From: Todiramphus chloris collaris
Lineage: Eukaryota > Chordata > Aves > Coraciiformes > Alcedinidae
NCBI GenBank assembly: GCA_025345505.1
Contig: JANVCC010000020.1
Coordinates: forward strand, 51,447,523 to 51,511,522
Length of the DNA stretch: 64,000 nt
Direction of reading: 5' to 3'
The notes beneath the pieces are model-generated. The model saw only the letters and a list, made by a program, of their open reading frames with translations. It did no database searches and was not told the DNA's origin. Numbering within the stretch: the first letter of the stretch is position 1; every line of letters begins with the position of its first letter. Below, in pieces: positions 1 to 11,960 of the stretch. A program made the position numbers and the translations under genes.

Positions 1-3000
1 CCCCTGTTCTTTGTCTTCAGCCTAGTTCAAATTCTAGTCCCATCTGTTTAACTGCAGTAGAATGCGCCACAGACATGTTACGTGGTCTCATAAATGACAC
101 ACAAAAAGAGGCAAAAGGCTTTCCTTTACCCTGCCAGGAGATACAATGAAGAAATCAAGACCCGTTGAGTTTTTTGACTGAAAAATAAAATCACTAAACA
201 GAATTAGTTCCATTCTAGCTCAAACCAGGACACATGGCAAAAGGAAATCCTTTCTCACAGTTATGTTATGATGGTATGTAGTCTATAACGTTCAACCACA
301 TGCACCAAAAGTGAAACCAGGGCTGTAGCAATGATCACCTTTAGGAAAACTGTTTAAATTATAAAACTGCGCTAAGAGCCCTGCACACACACCAGATAAT
401 CCAAAAAATAAGCATGAGTCATCAAAACATCTTGAACCCCCTCATTTCTGAAGTCTCCAGTGTTGACATTAAGTTACTTAAAATAATTTAAATTCTCTAA
501 GAGAAGTACCTCCAAAAGTTGTATCCTGGCTCCACCAAAGCTGGGAGCCAAGCTCCAAGTGACCTGAGGACACCGAGGACAAGATCTCACCTCAAACACC
601 TGCCTTTACACGGTGCTTTCTGTAAACTGCATTGTAACAACTTTGAAGGGCTTTTTGTTTTAGAAAGATGAGTTTATTTGGTCTCTTTCTGTATGTCAAT
701 ATAACTGAGTATAATAAATTGGCCCAATTTAGCCAAAGTATTTGTTATGAAATATTGTGGCTGATCAGCTCCAAGAGGGATGGTGAGATAAGCTACAGGG
801 GCTCCTCCTCCATGAGCCCACCTTGATGTCCTAGGTTAAGAAGCATAGAGCATAGGACACAAAATAAGTGTATTGCATCACTGTCGCACAGAAGATGTCT
901 AAGGTCAGGGAGGGTATTAGGGCTAGGGCACAAAGCCATGGGAAAACAGCTCTCACTGGATCTGATGCTTGTGTATTCACTAACATATTTTATTTGGTTC
1001 ATTAGGCAGACAGGAGTGGGTAACAAGAGAGACATTTATTATGTTCAAATCACTGCTAATGGTCTTCATGGGGATTTATTGCCCAGGTTACATGGAAGAT
1101 AAATGCGGTGTCACTGTAGGATCTAAAACAATAGAAGTCAGTGTACCTTTGTGTCCATATCTTTGTGTTATCTTGTAATGGAATGAATAATCAAGCACAG
1201 CGCTATTAGAGCAGAACAACCTCCCACAAGCTTTGCTGTAAAAGGTGAGCAAAACCAAAAGAGGCAAGCTTTATTCAGCAGCAGTGCTATCTTTAGACCC
1301 ACTGCAGGAGTCCTTTCCCACAAGCTATCAGCAACATCAGCTTCCATGTAACATCTCAACACAATTTCCTGAAAGTTGTAGGTTCTCAGCATTTCTTAGC
1401 AGATGGACTGATATGAAATAGTAGCACTTTCTCAACTCACCTGCAAGGCACCTACAAAGACCTCCACTGCATTCCATGGTAATGGAAGCCACAGAAATCT
1501 GTGCTTGTCCTCACTTTGCTGTAAATCAAAACGTGGCTTTCACTTGAAAATCCTGGCCAAGTATAAGGTCACAGCTTTTACTCCTTCATCTCTTTAAATA
1601 TCCTTTAGAAGATGAGCCTCATTAGCACTGTGAAGGATATATCAATTCTTATCCACGTGTCCTGAAAGCTCTCAACTATTGTGTCATATTCTTTCTCTTC
1701 TTTCCTTAAAAATAATTTTGTTTTCCCTCTACTTTATATGGATTCCTGTTCTCCTGCTAGAGAAGTGTCTTTTGTATATATGCCTTCTAACAAGAAGAGC
1801 TTTCATTTCCTCACCTTGCCATATTATAAACTCTCCATTCAACTCTCCAGTTCTCTTCTAAGCCTTCTGCCAATCAAGCTGACCTGAAAACCAGATTGTT
1901 TCCCAAGTCATACTTAAACCTCAAAGGTGCCTCTCTACTGAATTAGAGGATGGGATTGCAGGCACCTAAAATTGCATAGGTCCAAAAACTGTTAGAGGGG
2001 CAATCCTTTTGAGATTTGGGAGGTGCTTTTGAAAAAGGGCTGCATATAAACTGCAAATGGTGTTCAGTTATTTACAAACACAATACTAGAAAAACTTTCC
2101 CTGCAATTCAGTGTCTTTGAACTGAACCCCGATACCACTGAATGACTAGAACTCACAGTGTATCTTGTTGACTCAGAGTAAATGACACATAACAATCAGA
2201 AATGATGGATGAATTCCAAGTTTTAAAATGCATAGATATATAGCCCAGAACTTCCCATCCAATTCTGCATCAATCTGCTCAAATCTGAGCTATAAAGACT
2301 GTCCAGGTGCACCATCACCACATGCCGCTGTAAAATGTTGCACTGGTTCCACCTGCTTAACAACCAATAGTTTTGGCTTCTTTTTCTAGACTGTACTTAC
2401 TACTTACATTTTAGGTAACAATAGCAGGTACTGCAGCCTTGCTAATACCCCTGGATTTATTACCAGCTTTGCTTCCTCTTAGGCTTCCTTCTCCATTCAC
2501 AGCATCTTCCATACTGTCCTTGACAGCTGAAGGGATGCAGTTTCCCTAAATCAGGCTGCCTGTTCCTCCTCAGTCAAAATCTCTCATATTTCATGGCCTT
2601 TCCCAAGATTAATTCACAAGCAGTGAAGCATACTCTCTGTACCTAAGGAATACACGAATTGGAACTCAAATAATGTCTAAGCTTCTTAAAGCTTAATAGG
2701 CCTCTCCTTCCTGACTTGCTCACCTGTAGCTTCTCCTTGCAGGACCACACTGTTAGGTTGCAGAAGCAAAGATAAAGACACAGGAGCAAAGGAAAACCAA
2801 AAAAGGGCTCTGTGTTAGGCTTGGTTTAGATCATTACAACCTTTAAGCAGCAAAATTTATTATGGCAGAAGACAGACTACTCTGGCACCAACCTGTCTGC
2901 TACAAAATACTCTTAAGACATGTAATTGTGTGTTTGAGTATGAAAACAACAGTATTCAAATTGTTTATATTTATATGCATTTCATCTGGTTGCCCTTCCT

Positions 3001-4330
3001 TTATAATTTTAGCCAGCTATTGCTGTCAACTATAATTTCCTCTAAGACTGTTATCTGCTTATGCCAGTGGCATTGGTTACTCATCACATACAAGTTTACA
3101 GACCACATCATTGCAAAGCACGTCTGTCCTCAACATTTATTTTTCATAAGCCTCTTTTAAGGTTGTTTGTGTTTGTTTCTTTTTTGCTTGGTTGTTTTTT
3201 TAAGACCCATTGGCTTAAGTGGGAGTTGGATGATGGGAAATTCTGCTCCTGTCAGTCTTCACAATTACTGATACAGAAATTCATGTGCTAACGATTTTCT
3301 TCTCATAAGTGACTTGAAAGTCAGCTCTGTATCTGGTTTGTGCTCTGCGCCGTGTTTGTAATTCTCAAGACAAGAGAATACTTTTTTATTTTTATCTCTA
3401 CCTAGACAGAAAGAAGAAAAGTTGGACAACGAAAAGGCACACAGCTCAATTTCAAACCATGATTCTCAAGTAGCTTCCTGAAAAAGCCTGGCTTTTCAAA
3501 AAAAAAAAAAAAAAAACCCCAAACAAAACAAAACCAAAAAACCAAAAACACACAAAAAAACAAACAAAAAAACCAAACCAAAACAATCCCAAACCATATT
3601 TGATTCCAGTACTATAGAGATATATATCAAAAAAAAAAAATCTGCTGTTTGAGTTATGATTTTAATATATATGTATAAACATAAAAAAAACACAGTGTGG
3701 GGAAAAAGACCCCATATGCTGGAGTCCAAACCTCCATAAAGAGACTATGCAGTTAAGGGGAAGAAACAATTTATCCATTTGCATTTTACAAGCAATTCGG
3801 CCATGCTTACTCCATGACAGAGTGGATTTCTATCAAACTTTCTATGAAGTTGACACTGAAAAGCACCTCTTGAATGAAAGCAGGCTAACAGTGTTAGTTT
3901 AGCTTTTTCAAAAGCAATGCCACTTTCAAGTGTAGGTATGTACAAACCCATACACATGCTCTATCATTTTTCACTCACCACATAGCGAAGCATACACACA
4001 ATCATTTAATGCTCCATGTTAGAACAATTTCAATGGCTGTGACAACTCAGTTTCTTTGTTCTAGTATTTCTGAAGTGTTGGAGTAGAGTTCTTCATTTCA
4101 TCAGACTATGAATATGTCACTAAGGATCCAGTCTGAAATCTCAGCCCAAACTATTTCAAGACAGATGCATTCCACTTTGTTGTTTCTGCAACCCGGCAAA
4201 CACTTGTTCCATATTATTTACAGGACTGTATAGAAATATTTTCACCTACAGGACCACACTGATGTCACAATTAAAAAAGCCCCACAAAGATGACAGTATC
4301 GCAGTGCAGGCTGTAACGTAACAGTGAAAA
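1..4330. other. DNA downstream of TASP1, no gene seen
   Basis: I see no exon, repeat family or RNA gene in this stretch. Short ORFs on both strands have no recognisable protein character. The only notable structure is the A-run and A/C-rich tract at 3498-3595, listed separately. Confidence 0.6.
3498..3595. repeat. A run followed by A/C-rich low-complexity tract
   Basis: Nineteen A's are followed by roughly 80 bases made almost only of A and C (AAACAAAACAAAACC-like). It is a simple-sequence tract and has no coding meaning; the poly-Phe peptide predicted from the opposite strand is an artefact. Confidence 0.9.
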
Positions 4331-4353
4331 TGAACTCGGGCTATTAAAAAAAA

Positions 4354-4359
4354 TTTATT
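4354..4359 (-). promoter_or_regulatory. Alternative distal polyadenylation signal
   Basis: AATAAA on the minus strand about 1.39 kb past the TASP1 stop. It would produce a long 3' UTR made of the AT-rich DNA between 4340 and 5748. This is a motif match only. Confidence 0.25.
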
Positions 4360-5537
4360 AAGATTTTTCTTTCCATGAAGGATTGGTACTACAATCAATG
4401 TAACCATTTAATCAGTCAAGTATGTCTGTTATAGGCAGGCACAACATTACAAAACAGGCAAGTACAATGCCCGATTAAGCGAATACAGTCTGAAAATCTA
4501 TTTATCCACTATTTCTGAAAACAGAATTATCAAATATCCACCAGGGAAAAAAAAGATGAACTATTTTAGTTTCTCTTTGGCATACTTATCAGGACAATGA
4601 ATTAATGACAAAAGTCTTCTATTGCTGCCAGTGCTGTGAAGAAAAAAAGGTACTGAATAAAAGTTCTTATGTCAAAACTCACTTTTAGGATTCTGGCAAC
4701 CTGGCTAATGTATCAGAACTGATGATAAACGGCAGTTCAGCAGCCAGTGCTTCACAAGGCAGACAAGGATTACATTGGTTTATAATGCAGTTTTGTTGAA
4801 TGTATAAAAAGAATTACAGTAAATTTATGCACAGTACATACATATGACACACAGTTTTATAAATACCCATGCTGTGGCTGGACCTTAGGAAGTTGCTTTA
4901 TCAATAAGAAAGCTAGTATCAGACCTCCCAACATCCATTTAATACACATTGCACTTCGCATCCAGTAATATGTTCATTTCTGTACCTCTCTTAAAAATAG
5001 ATTTAAAACAGAAGCGAAGAATAATATTGAATCTTTCCATAAATTTTTTCTTATTTACATTGTAATATTTCATTATACATAAAGACTGCATTACGATACA
5101 TTTTCTTCATATAGTTTTTTGTAATACATAGAGCTTGAAGCTATTAACATCTTAAGTTTGGGAACAGAGATATGACCTATTAGACTATTTAAAAACAACT
5201 CTAGCCCTAATTTTGCTCTATTTTGTTTCACTGAAACCATTTTTTGACAAAAAAAATTCCTCCTTATTGGGAAGGAATAAAACCCAACCCATATATTCAA
5301 ACCACTTCTGGATTTCCTTAAACCACTGAAAAACTTAGAAACCGTAACCATTTTTGCATAATTAAATAGACACTTCAAAGGCCTGTTACTTTTAAATTTT
5401 GAACATGAATGACAATTGTGACCATACCTTTAAGTTAATTAAATTTTTGTATTGTTTAGTTATTTTTCAAACATAAAACAATGAAAATGCAATCGTGAAT
5501 CATATATCTTCTTTGCACAACTGGGAAGAGTTCCTAT

Positions 5538-5543
5538 TTTATT
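5538..5543 (-). promoter_or_regulatory. Candidate polyadenylation signal of TASP1
   Basis: AATAAA on the minus strand, about 206 bases after the stop codon, followed by T/G-rich DNA. It is the first canonical signal downstream of the gene. Other candidates further on are ATTAAA at 4938-4943 and 4407-4412 and AATAAA at 4354-4359, so the 3' UTR may be about 0.25 kb or up to about 1.4 kb. Sequence alone cannot decide. Confidence 0.45.
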
Positions 5544-5748
5544 AGGGAAAACTGCACATGCACACACCCCCATTCACAGAGTGAGAACATAAACTACAGC
5601 AGCACTTGTCTCAAGTTATGGTGCACGTGGTTGCAATATGGGGTATAAAATAAGAGTAGAATTTCCAACATCTGTTAAAACACAAAAAAAACCCTTATTG
5701 TACAAAAAGTCATTCACATTCTTTGCAATGAAGTGAGGAATCAGCTGT

Positions 5749-5841
5749 TCAGCTTTCCGGACTCTCCAGCCGGCAAACTCCTCCTTCTATTGCCACGGAC
5801 TGTCCTGCCACAGCTCCAGGAGGAAGCCTTGAAATGTGAGT
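5749..5841 (-). CDS. TASP1: TASP1 terminal coding exon, residues 391-420 and stop
   Basis: This exon encodes 30 residues beginning [20 protein letters not shown] and continuing with [10 protein letters not shown], then a TGA stop at 5749-5751. The acceptor CTCTTCCACAG borders 5841. The human protein ends in LESPVN, so only the last two residues differ and the length is unchanged. The intron before it is about 12.2 kb and carries two CR1 fragments. The 3' UTR continues to lower coordinates. Confidence 0.96.
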   Translation of the reverse strand, partial: THISRLPPGAVAGQSVAIEGGVCRLESPES

Positions 5842-8800
5842 CTGTGGAAGAGCCAAGAGAATATTATTGAGTAAGAAGAGGCGCAAAATTATTCCGGACA
5901 CAAAGCAAGCCTGTAAGTATTGAACAATTAAGCTGTTCCATCCCTGAAGTCTGAGGATGAACTACAAAGCAACTTGAAAAATTGCAAATGACTGGTATTC
6001 CTTTTTTCTTTTGTTTTCAATCTGTTTAACGCATGAAGAGGAAGCCATAAAAGATGTGTAGAAAAGGTAAACTGGATGACCCAGTGCACTGAAGTAGGAA
6101 AAAGGAATATCCATCACGAAGACTAAAGAAAAGTAACCGTGGCATTCCATGGTTTATAAGCCTGTTTCTTAGGGATAGTCAAAAAAGTTTAGTAGTGTAT
6201 ACAGAAATATACCTTACAGAAATCTTACACACAGTAAACTATTTGACAGAGATAAAACTAGCACTTCAGAGAATAAAGGAACTGTGATTATCAGGATGCA
6301 AAGAAGAAATTTTTCTGTATAAAATACTCCTCCACCTAAAAACCCCCAAAGATTCCCTCTCAAATATTTGTTACCAGCACATCAAATAAATGGACCCAAA
6401 GAGCAATTGTGCTCCTGTCAATAGGCATCTTTTCCACTCAGAAGTTTTAAAAGCAGGCCCATGAGATGACGCTGTAACGTTTCAGCCAGAAAGAGACAGC
6501 AAGTGGGCACTCACGTGTGTGTTAGACAAAACTTCATCTTTTAACTCTACTGTAACTCAGTGACACTATAAATATGTTAAAGATCTTTTATACTCTGAGG
6601 TGTGTTTTATTAACTGATGGGCAAAAACATGCACGTATGAAAAGACAGTTTGACTTAACTGTTTAAGAGTAATTATATCCCCCCACCCTTGCACATGTTT
6701 TTATACTGTGAAAAATGCATGTGTTTTCTTCAACACTTGATTTTGAGCTACAGCAAGAGCCATTTAGAGATACACCAACTGCTTTCATAATAGCGCGAAG
6801 CAGTGTTTAAACAGAACAACAAAAGGAGTCAGAAGCACGTTTCTACAAACTTTACTGTTTCCTACTTTCAGAGCTGCCTAGTGAGCTCTGCTAGCACGTA
6901 AGAGCATCAGTGGAACTCCAAAATGCAATAGGGCTAATAACAGCATTGCCACAGGCTTGGGGCAGAAACTGCCAATGGCAGGGACGCACCAGCTCAAGCT
7001 ACACTCCAGTCATGACTCCCACCAAAGCAGGAGTGCTGGCCTTCATTCCCCTCATGAGTTACATGGCACATCAAGTGATTCATTAATGCTCAGACAATGT
7101 AATGCTTAAATAATTACTAATTTGGGAACTAGAAATACTATAATATGAAGCTCACAAGAAAGATATGGACGTGCTGGAACATGTCCAGAGAAGGGCCATG
7201 AGGATGATCAGCAGGCTGGAGCACCTCTCCTATAAGGACAGACTGAGAGAGTTGGGGTTGTTCAGTCTGGAAAAGAGAAGGCTCCGGGGAGACCTTATTG
7301 TGGCCTTCCAGTATCTGAAGGGGGCCTACAAGAAAGCTGGGGAGGGACTTTTTAGGCTGTCGAACAGTGGTAAGACTAGAGGGAATGGATTAAAACTAGA
7401 GATAGGTCAATTCAGATCAGACATTAGGAAGAAATTCTTCACCATGAGGGTGGTGAGACACTGGCACAGGTTGCCCAGAGAGGTGGTGGAAGCCTCATCC
7501 TTGGAAGTTTTTAAGCCCAGGCTGGATGGGGCTCTGAGCAACCTGCTCTAGTGGGAGGTGTCCCTGCCCATGGCAGGGGGGGTGGAACTAGATGATCTTT
7601 AAGGTCCCTTCCAAACCTGACAATTCTATGATTCCATGATTAAGAAATTAGAGCTTCTTGTAGGTGCAGCCAACTACATAGTTAAGGTTTTGTACAGACA
7701 TTATCCCATTTAAAAGACATAAGTGCTGCAAAACGTGTAACTTGCAATATGACAATATATGACAAACATATAGGTGTAAAAGTTCAGTAAGAATAACTTG
7801 AATCAACTAAGCAGAAAGGGATTTGATAGCGACCACAATTCATTGCATCGAAAAGACATTTTGTATCTCAGAGGAAGCTTCTTTTAATTCCAGTCTTGAT
7901 AAGGGTATCCTGGTGTGTCTGCTCTTAGGTGGTCTTGTTTTCAGTTAAATTACAGAATGAGATCTAATTAAAAACATGTAAAGGTTTTCGTTTTACTGCT
8001 AAAACTTTGATCTCTGGCCTTCCTGCATGATAGATGAACATCTTCCTACTTTAAGAACAATTTTAGTTACAACTGTGATTTACCACTTCAAGAAGAAAAG
8101 ATTCTTTTCAAATCTTTTACAGTTTCCTCCAAAATGACAGTTTTTGGAGATGTTATTTTGTAAGTTTAATGAGAGAGAGAGAGAAGGGGGAAGGGGGGGG
8201 GCAGGGGTGGGGAAGGAAAAAAAATGAGTGAAGGAAGGATATTTTTTATTTAATAACTGACAGACCCAAGACATTTTTTCTGTGTCTGTGAAAATTTCCA
8301 AAGAAAAAGTGGGATAGAAGGATGACATTGTGAAAGAAACATAATTTAATGGGCGCAGTAGCAAATTTCCTCAGTGGAAGAATGCCAGTGACTGCTTAGT
8401 GAGATCCTGCAATCAAAGCAAACCAGTCGTCCACTAAGGCACACATCATTTCTGAGCAAGATTGTTTATACAGTGATCAGTCTGAACTATTAGCAGATCA
8501 CTGTAACAACAAAATAAAAAGCAGAGAAGCCAAATGATGCTCTCAAGAGGCATAAGAGAGGAAGCCTGTTACTGAAACAGAAAAAATATTAGCACTATCA
8601 CAATTATGAATGTTATAATCAGGTTTTTTTCATTATTGATTTGTGTAAATAAGTTTTCTGACCCAAGTTACGAATTAACCTTTCATGGGCTTGACTTATC
8701 CCACCACCCAAAGTTAAATGACAAAAAGACTCTTATGTAATTGCAGGAGCAAAATATGAGGCTTCTTTGAACCCATGTGAAATTTACAGATCCTGTTATT

Positions 8801-11800
8801 TTAATAAGTTAGTTAAGCACAACAACCTAGTGAGTTTTTGAACACTGAAAGGAAAATATACAAGAGGATAAGCAGATGATAAATATCTGCCAAAATGCGA
8901 TCATGTAGCTATGCTTAAATAGGTGTCCAAAACACATTTCCTATAAAAGGAAAAAACACATGTACCATACAAAAAACCCCAAATAACTACACACTAGCAT
9001 CTGTACATATCCATTAAAAGAAACACTCAGACCAAATATAACAAAACCTTTCTTAAGGCCTTTACTTGTATCCTGTTTATTTGTATACTTTATATAATGG
9101 AATAAATACAGATGCTGTATTAACACTGACTTCTTATTACTTTCACCAATGGCTGCCTTATGTAGAACAAAACTGAGACAGATCTAAGATGATAGTGTTT
9201 AAAATATGTTACCTAATAAGAAACGTGGAAAGATAACATTGCCATGTCAAGACAACTTCAGATAAACTCCCAAGTGAATTCTAAACAATTTTATCTCCCT
9301 TGTTCTTAGCCATAAGAACAAACTCTAGTAAATAAAAAGAAAGATCAAAGAACATTTAATATTTTTAAATGCAACCACAGAACTTATTTGTAGACTTTGT
9401 TACATTTTTTTTATATCCCAACATCATATTTTACATTAAATCCAGATTGTAGAGTGGATTAGGTTTAGATTTTAAAAACATAAAAATAAAAAGCAAACAA
9501 AAAAGAACAACACTGGAAAGCTTTTAATTGAATTCGATTAATCTGTCAGCTTTACAAGTTGAATGAACCCACATCTGGGGGAAATTGTGCCTGGGAGCAC
9601 AAAACCAGAAAAAGTTTTCCTGCATTAATCCTCCAGTCAGCTTCATGGAAGTCTCCCTTTGAGGAAACCATATGCCAAGGAAAGGTAGATCAAGACTGAT
9701 GGGGCTATCCATATCTTCAGCTCCATAAACAGAAGTTTTACGGTCCCTGAGAATATTCTGATTTGATTTGCTTTTCTACAGAAAAGTGAGGTTGACAAAG
9801 GCCTAGTTGGAGCAGAGGTCCTGACAGCTGGGAAACCAGCATCTTAAAGGAGGAACCTCATGCTCACAGTTCAAAAGGATAAAGGATAAATGGTAAATGA
9901 AATACTTGATTTTGTTTCCCACCCCTCCATAAAGCACAAACAAGCTAACCGACCTTCAGACACCAATTCTTGCTCCATGTACTTGCCATCCAAACACATT
10001 TCCCCCTTTCTCCCCCAAAACAAACCCAAAGAGTAATGCATTTGCCCAACCCCAGTGCTGCAGACACTGTCTGTGGCATGTTATGATCTCTCAGTCCCTT
10101 TTGATGCACTCTGGCAAGCTTCCTACTATGCTTCAAATGCAAAACTATTAGGTCTTTCTGCCCTGGAATAAGTGTTAACTTCCACAGGGACAATATATGG
10201 TTTAATCTTTTGTCAATAACATTTGTTCTACTTTTCAAATGACATATTTAGAGTACAGGTTTTTTTAAATAAATAAAAAAACCCCAAACAAACAAAACCC
10301 CTACAGTTTGTGTCAAGACTTGCTTCACCTCATGTCTCTTAAACAAAGATTCTGAAACAACCTTGAGTGCAACTACTATATAAAAAAAAGATACTTGGTT
10401 TTTTAGTCTTTAAAGAGATAGGTTCCTCCTGTTATTTACACAGAAGTATTAGTTTCTCACAAAAGCTTCATTTTTTTCATTAGAAGAACAAAATTAATAT
10501 AAAGTTTAAGCCAAAAGACAGAGAGTGCTGCATGAGAAAACTTAAGTCAATCAAATGCTGCCAAGAGGACAGAGTACAACTACCAGATGGCACCACATTC
10601 CGTTCTTAAGCAAGCAAACATTTTCCATACTGAGATGAAATACAATGAAGGACCAAGGATATCAGATACTTAATGAAATTGCTTTCTACCACCTTAATCT
10701 TTAAAGAAAAGTACTTCTAAACCCATATATTCTTTAGAACTTCAGAATCCCTCAGAGGTCTACAAGCTTTCTAGCTGGGTACATGCTTCCACCGTGAGAA
10801 CCATCTGGCCACATACTATCAATCTGTTTTTCTAGGCAGTAATAGCCCATTTTGGCAGCAATAGCCATCCTCTGCTGCACTGTGTCTCCTCCAATGTGGT
10901 CTGAATATACACCTGCCATATGACAGGAGAATGTGTCCTGCAAAATAATGGCAACTGCTGCTATCAGAGCATCTTATGTGCAACTTGTTTGTTGAAAAAT
11001 AAAAAATAAAAAAGGAAAAAACATAGGAAGTGGGGCTGCAGGCTGAGACAGTTGGGATTGTTCTGCCTGGAGAAGAGAAGGCTCCAGAAGACCTTACTGC
11101 AGCCTTCCAGTATCTGAAGGAAGCCTACAAGAAAGCTGGGGGCATTTTACAAGGGATTGTATGATAGGAGGAGGGGTAATGGCTTCAAACTGAAAGGGGG
11201 GTAGATTTAGATTAGAAATTAGGAAGAAGTTCTTCACTCTGAGGTGAAACACTGGAACAGGCTGCCCAGGGAAACTGTGGACTCCATCATGGCAAGTGTT
11301 CAAGACCAGGCTGGATGGGGCTTTGTGCAACCTGGTCTAGTGGAAGGTGTCCCTGCCCATGGCAGGGGGGTTGGAACTAGACAGTCTTTGAGGTCCCTTC
11401 CAAACCAAACAATTCTATGATTCTATGCATTTAGACAGCCTAAAGCCAGGTATCAAACAATAATCTAATCAGCTCAGCATATCCCAGGCTTTTATAAAGG
11501 CATTCTAAAATACTGCCACATAACCATTCAGAACTGCAGGTGCTAAGTCAGGTTACTGCATTTATATTTCCATACCTGAATACACAGTCCCATCTTTTCT
11601 GCTCCGTTCTAAATATGTCAGCCACATACAAAGACAGTTCCAGAACTACTGCCTTTACACAAGAACTCAACCCAAAAAACTGAACTTACCTTCCCATCTC
11701 AGAGCCCATATTTTCCACAAAGGTCTATAAGCCAAATCTTTTAACTGGTATCTTCGTGATAAAGGTTATTTCCAACAAAAATAAATACCTGATTTTTATG

Positions 11801-11921
11801 AGAGAACTGGATGCTTTATTGTATGCAGATTTCTTGTCAAGTTAAAATTTCTGACATTCCTCAGTCTCCAGAGAAGAGTGCAGATTAAAGAAAGAGAGAA
11901 GAAAGAAGAGAGAAGAAAAAG

Positions 11922-11960
<39 letters not shown>

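Noticed and set aside
5091..5378. 95-codon minus-strand ORF downstream of the TASP1 stop
   Set aside because: It falls in the likely 3' UTR or downstream DNA, is AT-rich and has no recognisable domain.
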